The notes under the pieces: model-generated
What the model saw: only the letters and a program-made list of their open reading frames with translations
Told to the model about the DNA's origin: nothing
Database searches by the model: none
Program-made: the position numbers and the translations under genes
DNA from: CAISCU01 sp943361925
GTDB lineage: Bacteria; Bacteroidota; Bacteroidia; UKL13-3
Assembly: GCA_943361925.1 (NCBI GenBank)
Contig: CALRIT020000016.1
Location: forward strand, 1-64,000
Reading direction: 5' to 3'
Length of the DNA stretch: 64,000 nucleotides
Shown here: positions 27,407-35,012 of the stretch, in pieces
Layout of the letters: each line of letters opens with the position of its first letter
How positions within the stretch are numbered: position 1 is the stretch's first letter

Positions 27407-29455
27407 TTGTTTTTAGGATTTAAATATAAAACAGAATTTGTAAGCATCATATTTGTGATGCTTACAAATTTTCTGTGTTTTAATGCCTTCTCACAACCAA
27501 CAAAACAATCAGCAAAAGATAAAAGATTTAATCTTGATGAGCTTATTGTAACCGGTCAATATGAAGAAACCAGTCTGAACAAATCTGTTTATAAAGTAAA
27601 AATTATTGACAGTAAAAGAATTCAGTCTCAAGGAGCATTTAATCTCCAACAAGTTTTATCAAACGAGTTGAATGTTAGAATTATTCAAGACCCAATGTTG
27701 GGTTCGAGTATAAAATTACAAGGTGTTGGTGGTAATAATATTAAAATTCTTATTGATGGTGTACCTGTAACTGGCCGTGAATCTGGGAATATTGATTTGA
27801 CACAAATCAATATGAATAATGTTGAACGTATTGAGCTCATAGAAGGCCCAATGAGTGTGAGTTTTGGAACAGATGCTTTGGGTGGTGTAATAAATATCAT
27901 CACAAAAAAACCTACTGAAAATGAAAAGCAAATTTTCCTTAGTACCTATAATGAATCAATTGGTCAATACAATTTTGATGCAGGCGCAAAATTTTCGGGT
28001 TCAAAACTAAGTAGTCAAATTGGCTTTGGAAGAAACTTCTTCGCCGGTTATTCAGAAGATCCCAATTCAAGAACAAAATTATGGAAACCAAGAACTCAAT
28101 ATAATGGAAACTTCGAATTGAGTTATAAAATTCCAAAAGGAGCTATCAGGTGGAACAATATTGTATTCACCGAAAAAATGACTAATAAAGGTGAAGCTGA
28201 AATTGACTGGACAAAAGCTACTGCGCAGGATAAATATTTTTTAACTGATAGATATAGCTCAACAGTATTTTTCGATTTTAAACCTGAAAAAAAGAGAAAC
28301 TTAAATTTAATCTTCTCCTATAACTTTTACAGACGTATGCTTCAATCTTATTTAAAAGATTTAGTAAGTCTAGAAGAAAAAGTAATACCATCTGCAGAAG
28401 CGCAAGACACAACCAGCTTCCACAATTTGATGAGCAGAGGAACCTATTCTAATACATTTTTAACATCAAAAATTGCTTATCAGTTAGGTTATGAATTGAA
28501 TCACGAATTTGCCATAGGTTCAAAATTAGCAGAAACTAAAAACATGGGTGAATACAGTGGTTTTATGAGTTTTGAAATAAAAGCAACACCACGATTAGTT
28601 TTTAGACCTGCATTAAGAGTTAGCTACCATACAATATACAAAGCACCTTTGATTCCATCTTTTAATTTAAAGTATGATATCAATTCAAATTTTGTAATTA
28701 GGGCTAGTTATGGTAGAGGATTCAGGGCACCAGGAATGAAAGAATTGTTTTTACAATTTGCCGATTTAAACCATAATATTCAAGGTAATGTTGATTTAGT
28801 TCCTGAGAAATCACACAATACTCAAATATTCTTTTGCTTCGACCACAAAGCAGAAAATAGAGTTTTCAGATTTGAACCATCTATATTTTATAACCAAATA
28901 ACCGATATGATTGGTTTGGCCCGATTTGGAGCTGGAAACAATACAGGATTTAAATACTTCAACCTCAATTCTTATGAAGGATTAGGCTTTAATATCAATA
29001 CAGAATATAGAAGACCTAATTACTCGGTATCTTTAGGTTATGCTTATACAGGCAATAAAAATGAATTCAACCAATCTACAATTGAAAGTAAATTCTATTT
29101 TAACAATGAAGGTAGGGTTAATTTTACTTATACATTTTGCAAAGAGAATTTATCATTAAACCTGTTTTGTAAAATAAATGGCAAATTCCAGAGTTATCAG
29201 TTTATTCCTGAAACCAATTCTACAATTTTAACGTATATGAATCCATATACTATTTTCGATATCAGTGCAACAAAGTCGTTTAAAAAACAGAAAATTCAAT
29301 TAAGTTGTGGATTGAAAAACTTAACGAATTTAAAAAACGTAAATGCAAGTTTTGCCAGTGGACCACATAATTCTATGAGCAATTCTGCAATGATGGGCAT
29401 GGGAAGAAGTATATTTGTGAGCTTACGTTTTAATTTTAACAAACAGAATTCTTGA
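27407..29455 (+). CDS. TonB-dependent outer-membrane receptor
   Basis: The 682-residue protein has a signal segment (IIFVMLTNFLCFNAFSQ, ending near residue 30), a TonB-box-like stretch LDELIVTGQYEE, a plug domain (SLNKSVYKVKIIDSKRIQSQG onward, with VEGPMSVSFGTDALGGVINIITKKP-type plug end in parts), and a β-barrel to the final aromatic strand ending FVSLRFNFN. The barrel contains SYGRGFRAPGMKELFLQF followed by DLNHNIQGN and LVPEKS. This corresponds to the FRAP box and the His-containing extracellular loop of HmuR-type haem receptors. It lacks the SusC-type carboxypeptidase domain. It starts at TTG 27407, directly after the previous stop. It is the uptake partner of the flanking HmuY-like proteins. 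Confidence 0.85.
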   Translation: MFLGFKYKTEFVSIIFVMLTNFLCFNAFSQPTKQSAKDKRFNLDELIVTGQYEETSLNKSVYKVKIIDSKRIQSQGAFNLQQVLSNELNVRIIQDPMLGSSIKLQGVGGNNIKILIDGVPVTGRESGNIDLTQINMNNVERIELIEGPMSVSFGTDALGGVINIITKKPTENEKQIFLSTYNESIGQYNFDAGAKFSGSKLSSQIGFGRNFFAGYSEDPNSRTKLWKPRTQYNGNFELSYKIPKGAIRWNNIVFTEKMTNKGEAEIDWTKATAQDKYFLTDRYSSTVFFDFKPEKKRNLNLIFSYNFYRRMLQSYLKDLVSLEEKVIPSAEAQDTTSFHNLMSRGTYSNTFLTSKIAYQLGYELNHEFAIGSKLAETKNMGEYSGFMSFEIKATPRLVFRPALRVSYHTIYKAPLIPSFNLKYDINSNFVIRASYGRGFRAPGMKELFLQFADLNHNIQGNVDLVPEKSHNTQIFFCFDHKAENRVFRFEPSIFYNQITDMIGLARFGAGNNTGFKYFNLNSYEGLGFNINTEYRRPNYSVSLGYAYTGNKNEFNQSTIESKFYFNNEGRVNFTYTFCKENLSLNLFCKINGKFQSYQFIPETNSTILTYMNPYTIFDISATKSFKKQKIQLSCGLKNLTNLKNVNASFASGPHNSMSNSAMMGMGRSIFVSLRFNFNKQNS

Positions 29456-30477
29456 AAAGACAAATCAGATATTATTTAAATCAATTGATTCTTCTATTGC
29501 TGGTAACAGGTTTTGTGGCTTGTGAAAAAGAAGAAAAACCGGTTAAACTTCCACCAAAACCAGCAGGAGATTTAAGGGTAATTCAATTGGATCTAGGTGA
29601 AAATTATGAGTCACAGGTCTTTTTAAACATTTTTGATTCAATTCCGCTTAAAACTTCAATTAAATGCAGCGATTGGGATTTAGCTTTTGAATCGAAATCT
29701 TTTGGATTTAGAATCACCATGAATGGCGGTGCCGGTGTTTTAATCGCAAATTCGGGTAAAACCAGATTTGAAAGAGTAAATGATCCGGAATATTTACAGT
29801 ACAGATGGGATGAGGCCAGCGGTGGCGACTCAATTTCGTTAATAAACTGGTGTGACAAAAATATGATGAGCAAAGATTCTGTTTATGTGATTGACAGAGG
29901 AGTTCTAAAACAAGATCCATTTAGATATTATCAATTTAAAATACTTGGCGTAACACCCTACTCTTATTTCCTGGAAGTATGTGATATAAAAGGAAAAAAC
30001 ATCAAACAAATTGAAATTCCGAAAAATCCATTAAAACAAAATACTTATTTCAGTTTTGGAGATGGAAATCATAGGTTTATGGATTTTGAACCTTATAAAA
30101 AAGATTGGCAGTTTTGTTTCTTGCGTTATCGCTGGATTTATTATGAATTCAATCCACCGTTATTGTACACGGTAACCGGAATTTATATCAATAACGAAAA
30201 TATTCAGGTTGCAGTTGATAGCACGTTAAATTTCGAAAGTATAGGGATGAAAGAATTGGTTAACATGAATTTTCATACCAGAAGAGATATCGTAGGATTT
30301 GACTGGAAAAATTATGATTTCAATAACGGAAGATACAAAACACGCGATTACGTAAATTATATCATCAAAACAAAAGAACCTCAACCTAAATACTTTAAAC
30401 TAAGGTTTACTGATTTTTATTCTGTAGATGGTTTAAAAGGTTCTCCTAAATTTGAGATTTCAGAAATTCACCCATGA
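29452..30477 (+). CDS. HmuY-like lipoprotein
   Basis: The 341-residue protein begins at TTG 29452, which overlaps the receptor stop as TTGA. It has a hydrophobic signal with lipobox TGFVAC (Cys 24) followed by EKEEKP, an acidic stretch consistent with surface-exposed lipoproteins in Bacteroidota. The body shows the HmuY pattern: IPLKTSIKCSDWDLAFE, FRITMNGGAGVLIA, FRYYQFKIL and a second DWQFCFLRYRW. It is likely an outer-membrane-anchored ligand binder for the TonB receptor encoded just upstream. The T9SS-tailed relative upstream has a different anchoring route. Haem binding is inferred from family and context. Confidence 0.72.
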   Translation: MKRQIRYYLNQLILLLLVTGFVACEKEEKPVKLPPKPAGDLRVIQLDLGENYESQVFLNIFDSIPLKTSIKCSDWDLAFESKSFGFRITMNGGAGVLIANSGKTRFERVNDPEYLQYRWDEASGGDSISLINWCDKNMMSKDSVYVIDRGVLKQDPFRYYQFKILGVTPYSYFLEVCDIKGKNIKQIEIPKNPLKQNTYFSFGDGNHRFMDFEPYKKDWQFCFLRYRWIYYEFNPPLLYTVTGIYINNENIQVAVDSTLNFESIGMKELVNMNFHTRRDIVGFDWKNYDFNNGRYKTRDYVNYIIKTKEPQPKYFKLRFTDFYSVDGLKGSPKFEISEIHP

Positions 30478-31526
30478 AGAAGTTTTTACTCGGAATTATT
30501 CTAGCCTTACCCCTATTTAGTTTTTCTCAGAACGCAACAAATCAAGAAGAACCACATCTTAAAAACTTAAAGCAACTTACTTTTGGTGGCGATAATGCTG
30601 AAGCTTATTTTAGCTTTGATAGCAAAAAAATTACCTTCCAAAGTAATAATAAAAAATGGGATCTTAAATGCGACCAAATCTTTATGATGGACTTAAAAAA
30701 TCCAATAAAAGATAGCTTAGGGAAAACACCTCTTATATCAACAGGAATGGGAAGAACAACTTGTTCTTATTATATGCCCGACAATAAACATATTCTTTTT
30801 GCATCAACACATTTAGCTGCAAAAGAATGTCCGGCCGACCCACCACCTTCTAAAAGATATTTATGGGCAATTTACCCTGAATTTGATATTTTTATTAGTG
30901 ATGAAAAAGGAAATATCACCAAACAATTAACTACAGAACCGGGCTATGATGCCGAGGCTACTGTTAGTCCTAAAGGAGATAAAATTGTTTTTACATCAAC
31001 CCGTAATGGAGATTTGGATTTGTACACCATGAATATTGATGGTTCTGATGTAAAACAAATAACCTTTGGTTTGGGATATGATGGAGGTGCATTCTTTTCT
31101 CCCGATGGAAGTAAATTGGTATTCAGAGCTTCAAGACCAAGCGGTGAAGAAGAAATTAAAGACTATAAGGAATTATTGGCAAAAGGTTTGGTAGCACCAA
31201 CCAACATGGAAATTTACACTTGTAATACTGATGGCTCTGAGCTCAAAAAAATTACTTCATTAGGAAAAGCAAATTGGGCTCCGTTTTACCATCCATCGGG
31301 TAAAAAAATAATTTTTTCATCTAATCATCATTCAGCAAAAGGATACGATTTTCAACTTTTCATGATTAATGAAGATGGTTCAAATCTTGAAAGAATTACC
31401 AATAACAGTTTATTCAACGCTTTTCCAATGTTTTCTCCTGATGGAAAAAAGTTGATTTTCTCTTCAAACAGAAACAATGGCGGTACCAGAGATACCAATC
31501 TGTTTATTGCTGAATGGAAAGATTGA
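30474..31526 (+). CDS. TolB-like (PD40) β-propeller secreted protein
   Basis: The 350-residue protein starts with ATG overlapping the previous stop (ATGA at 30474-30477), has a signal peptide (ending FSFSQ, about residue 19), and carries PD40/TolB propeller blades. Examples are AYFSFDSKKITFQSN, ATVSPKGDKIVFTSTRNGD followed by LYTMNIDGSDVKQIT, FFSPDGSKLVFRASR, FYHPSGKKIIFSSNHH and MFSPDGKKLIFSSNRN. There is no lipobox or protease domain. PD40 propellers mediate protein or glycan contacts. Here the tight operon suggests an accessory to the receptor complex. The gene ends 16 bases before the convergent amylase stop. Confidence 0.82.
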   Translation: MKKFLLGIILALPLFSFSQNATNQEEPHLKNLKQLTFGGDNAEAYFSFDSKKITFQSNNKKWDLKCDQIFMMDLKNPIKDSLGKTPLISTGMGRTTCSYYMPDNKHILFASTHLAAKECPADPPPSKRYLWAIYPEFDIFISDEKGNITKQLTTEPGYDAEATVSPKGDKIVFTSTRNGDLDLYTMNIDGSDVKQITFGLGYDGGAFFSPDGSKLVFRASRPSGEEEIKDYKELLAKGLVAPTNMEIYTCNTDGSELKKITSLGKANWAPFYHPSGKKIIFSSNHHSAKGYDFQLFMINEDGSNLERITNNSLFNAFPMFSPDGKKLIFSSNRNNGGTRDTNLFIAEWKD

Positions 31527-31542
31527 TTCACAACTGAAATGC

Positions 31543-34257
31543 TTAATGAACCAATTCCTTCCTGATTACTTTTCCTTCTGCTGTTTCTATTTCCAGAATA
31601 TAAATTCCATGCGCCAAGCCGGATAAATCAAGACTTAAAACGGCTTCGTTTCCGTAAGGTTCAATGTGAATTTCAGCACCGGTAATATCAAAGATTTTTA
31701 GATTTTTAATTCTTTTAGTTTCATCCATATTTCTTACAAAAACCAATTCTGCTGCAGGATTAGGAAATACCAGCCATGAGCTTTTTTCTGTTTCTTCTAA
31801 AGAATTTGGAGAACCTATGGTGAATTTCCATAACTGAGGACTGCTAAATCCGACAAAAGGATTTCCGCTTAAATCTAAAATACAAGTAGAAGAAATGAGT
31901 ATATAAACCTGAGCTGAATTTGCAAAAGTCTGTCCAAGAATTTCAATAGAACTGCCATTTACAAGAACTTTTCCGCTTGGGTTTGAAACATCAATTGTGG
32001 TTTTAAGGGCATTGTTTTCATAAATAGAAATTAAACCTGTTCCTAATTTAACAGATTCAGAAAAATTCAATTTTAGTATAGGTTGATTGATGACACTTGT
32101 TGCATTATTTACGGGTAAACTGGAAACCAAAGTTGGTGCTACTAAATCTGGCTGACCAAGTGAAGTTTTATAATCCTGAGAATTGTTATTGTCCCAGGTA
32201 ACATTTCCGTTATTAAAAGCAGCAGAGAAATTGATCTTAGCTGATGAAGGAACTGTAACTGTTGCAAGCCATAAACTTCCTTGTTTGGTCATGTTGATGT
32301 TGTTGATTCCACCAACAGTCCAATTATCGAAACTATAATGCATAATTACTTGAGAATTATTTGCCAATGTTCCACTATAGGTTACTGTTAAAGCTTGACC
32401 AGGCAAAGGATTCAATGGAGAATAAGTTACACCTCCACCGGTGTTTCCTCCATTGCCATTGCTGTTCGACTGAAAAAAACCTTCGCCCAAAGCTCCAATA
32501 ATTCCGGGACCATTGAGCACATAAATTCCTGCACTAGATGAAGAAACTGTAAAACTTAAAGTTCCATTAGAAACGGTAATTGAATTACCAGTAACTGCAT
32601 CTTTATAAACTCCATTGGTTAAACCACTAAAATTAAAAGTTGAAGAACCATCTTTTGCCAATCCCACAGCACATTCACTGTTGCCGAATTTGCGAACAAA
32701 TCCAACTGCATTTCCTGCATTTGTTCCATCCCATCTCCAAGTACCTTTTTGCAAAGCAGGAATGGCTTTCCTCATCGCGTTTAGTTTTCTGATGTGTTGA
32801 TATATTACATGGTTTGGTGCATTAGCAAACTGTGCTCCAAAATAGGCTCTGCCGGTTAAATCAATGGAATTATTGATATCATTTGCACTATGAATATCGG
32901 CATAAGCACCTTTCTTAAACTGCACTTCAGTTCCATAATAAACACAAGGCAATCCACGCCAAGTAAACATAAAATTCAAAGCAGCTGCAAGATTTTCTGC
33001 ACTACCATCATACCTTCTGTTCCAATCGTTATTAGGACCAAAATCATGGTTATCAAGAAACATTACATTGGAACCCGGATCTGAATACAAATTATCGTAT
33101 CTATCTGCAGCTTTTACTCCCGAAAAACCCTCCCCTTTTCCAAACAAATGAAAAGTTCCCATTGCAAAAAAATCGAGAACTGCTATACCGGAATTGGCAG
33201 ATGAACCGGTATTGCCTCGCCATGTGTACCAATGAGGATTTATTTGTTCGATTTGATGTAACTCATGTCGTTTTTGTGCCACTTCACCAAACACCATTAA
33301 ATTGGGATTGATTTGTTTGAATCTATCAACAAAATACAAAACATCACGCTTAGGCATGTGTTTCACTGCATCCAAACGCATGCCATCAATTCCCATATCA
33401 ACAAAAGTTTTGTAGGCATTAAATAGGTAATTTCTTACACTATCACCAGAAGTTAACAAATCAGGAGTATCGCCTGCCAAAGCTCTGTAGTATAAATTAG
33501 TTGTATCATCAAAACCCTGAGCAAAACCATTACCAGATTTATTATACCAAAGTGCATCACTTGTATTTACATAACTTTCCATGGATGGCCAGTTGTGGGC
33601 AGCTAAATTTGAATTATAAGGAGCCGGCATTTTAGCAAGATTGGCACGACTCCAGATTTTGCCATCATCAGGATTTGGAGTTAAACCATCATAGGTCCAA
33701 TTAGGATTATCGGGTAAAGTTTGTCCGTTTGATTTTTTGCCCCAAGGCTGATTTGGATCTGTATTGTATTTTATTTCTGCTCTTCCTTTGATGCCAAATC
33801 TACCTGCATGATTAAGTACTACATCAAGAAAAATTTTCAAACCTTTTGAATGAGCAGAATCAATTAAGTTTTTAAAAGTATAACCCGGAGATTCAAGTCT
33901 AGGGTCAACTTTTGTAAAATCCCAGGCATGGTAACCATGGTAATCTAAAGGACTCCTATTTTGAACGATTGGAGTTATCCAAATCGCAGTAAAGCCCATG
34001 TCTTTTATATAATCCAATTTTTGAACCAAACCTTTAAAATCACCTCTCCAGGTTACGTCATTGGGGTCGGTAACATTATTTCCTGAGTTTGGGTAATAAG
34101 AACACCATTCTGTAGGCCTGTTATTATTTGGGTCACCATCAAAAAAACGGGTCGTCATTAAAAAATAAATACTTTCTTCCTTGATGTTCTGCGACCTGGC
34201 TTCAAAAACAGCAGAAACCAAAATACAAATCGATAAAAATCGAACAAAAATCTTCAT
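31543..34257 (-). CDS. Secreted α-amylase (GH13) with starch-binding module and T9SS tail
   Basis: The 904-residue protein has a signal peptide (about 1-22). A GH13 catalytic barrel follows with YFLMTTRFFDGDPNNN at 31-46, FLDVVLNH at 143-150, nucleophile Asp 296 in DGMRLDAVKH, acid/base Glu 325 in VFGEVAQ and the third Asp 405 in LDNHDFG. About residues 610-700 form a CBM25-like starch-binding module (YSFDNWTVGG, WDNNNSQDY). About 710-820 look like an SbsA-type Ig domain (NATSVINQPILKLNFSESV). About 825-904 is a T9SS type A tail (WLVFPNPAAELVFVRN, IFDITGAEIHIE). It degrades starch outside the cell. No SusCD or other Sus genes are in the window. Confidence 0.93.
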   Translation of the reverse strand: MKIFVRFLSICILVSAVFEARSQNIKEESIYFLMTTRFFDGDPNNNRPTEWCSYYPNSGNNVTDPNDVTWRGDFKGLVQKLDYIKDMGFTAIWITPIVQNRSPLDYHGYHAWDFTKVDPRLESPGYTFKNLIDSAHSKGLKIFLDVVLNHAGRFGIKGRAEIKYNTDPNQPWGKKSNGQTLPDNPNWTYDGLTPNPDDGKIWSRANLAKMPAPYNSNLAAHNWPSMESYVNTSDALWYNKSGNGFAQGFDDTTNLYYRALAGDTPDLLTSGDSVRNYLFNAYKTFVDMGIDGMRLDAVKHMPKRDVLYFVDRFKQINPNLMVFGEVAQKRHELHQIEQINPHWYTWRGNTGSSANSGIAVLDFFAMGTFHLFGKGEGFSGVKAADRYDNLYSDPGSNVMFLDNHDFGPNNDWNRRYDGSAENLAAALNFMFTWRGLPCVYYGTEVQFKKGAYADIHSANDINNSIDLTGRAYFGAQFANAPNHVIYQHIRKLNAMRKAIPALQKGTWRWDGTNAGNAVGFVRKFGNSECAVGLAKDGSSTFNFSGLTNGVYKDAVTGNSITVSNGTLSFTVSSSSAGIYVLNGPGIIGALGEGFFQSNSNGNGGNTGGGVTYSPLNPLPGQALTVTYSGTLANNSQVIMHYSFDNWTVGGINNINMTKQGSLWLATVTVPSSAKINFSAAFNNGNVTWDNNNSQDYKTSLGQPDLVAPTLVSSLPVNNATSVINQPILKLNFSESVKLGTGLISIYENNALKTTIDVSNPSGKVLVNGSSIEILGQTFANSAQVYILISSTCILDLSGNPFVGFSSPQLWKFTIGSPNSLEETEKSSWLVFPNPAAELVFVRNMDETKRIKNLKIFDITGAEIHIEPYGNEAVLSLDLSGLAHGIYILEIETAEGKVIRKELVH

Positions 34258-34295
34258 ATGTACAATTTAATGAAGTTTGAATAAAAAGCGCAAAT

Positions 34296-34303
34296 CAAAA
34301 TTA
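34296..34303 (-). promoter_or_regulatory. Candidate -7 element of the amylase gene
   Basis: The minus strand reads TAATTTTG, an exact TAnnTTTG match, 38 bases before the amylase ATG. No -33 TTG is present at the right distance. Confidence 0.33.
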
Positions 34304-34349
34304 AAATCTGACAATCAAAACCCTTTCAGTTTGTGCTTGTTGGGTTAGT

Positions 34350-34868
34350 ATGAGAAAATATTTAATTGTTATGATTCTGGGAACTTTGTTTGCTTGTCAA
34401 TCAAAAGTAAATCAACCTTTACCTGTAGTTGAGAAGCTTGATATCAAAAAATACCTTGGAACCTGGTTTGAAATTGCCAGAAAACCAAATTATTTCGAAC
34501 AAGGTTTATCATGCATTACAGCAACTTATTCATTAAAGGAGAACGGAAAAATTGATGTATTAAACAAAGGTCACAATGGTTCTAAGTTTAAGATTGCTTC
34601 CGGAACAGCTAAAATTCCTGATAACAACGAACCTGCCAAATTAAAAGTAAGCTTTTTTGGTCCTTTTTATGCTGATTATCAAGTAATCGACCTTGATAGT
34701 AATTACCAATATGCGCTTATTGGCGAACCTAGCAGGGAATATTTATGGATTTTAAGCAGAAAACCTTTGTTGGAACAATCGGTTATTGATGGCCTAATAA
34801 GCAAAGCCCAATCACTTGGATATGATACCAAAGACCTGATTTTCCCTGATAATTCCTGCAAATTTTAA
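34350..34868 (+). CDS. blc: Bacterial lipocalin lipoprotein (Blc type)
   Basis: The 172-residue protein has a lipoprotein signal with lipobox LFAC (Cys 16). The lipocalin signature GTWFEIARKPNYFEQG starts at residue 37, followed by the ATYSLKENGKIDVLNKG strands and the C-terminal YLWILSRKP near 130-138, which is the third conserved lipocalin block. Blc proteins sit in the outer membrane and bind lysophospholipids or fatty acids. It stands alone, divergent from the amylase gene. Confidence 0.93.
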   Translation: MRKYLIVMILGTLFACQSKVNQPLPVVEKLDIKKYLGTWFEIARKPNYFEQGLSCITATYSLKENGKIDVLNKGHNGSKFKIASGTAKIPDNNEPAKLKVSFFGPFYADYQVIDLDSNYQYALIGEPSREYLWILSRKPLLEQSVIDGLISKAQSLGYDTKDLIFPDNSCKF

Positions 34869-34974
34869 TCGAGAAAAACTGAAAATAAATTTTGGTGTAA
34901 AGTTCACTTGAAACTTAAAAATCAATTCAACAGATTAAACCAATAGTTTAGAAAAGAAAACGCTAAAATTAAAT

Positions 34975-34982
34975 TATTTTCG
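34975..34982 (+). promoter_or_regulatory. Candidate -7 element of uvrA
   Basis: TATTTTCG, one mismatch from TAnnTTTG, 30 bases before the uvrA ATG. The upstream -33 region has only a weak TTTA. Confidence 0.35.
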
Positions 34983-35012
34983 AACCCCACTTTTAAAAAG
35001 TGAAAACAAATC

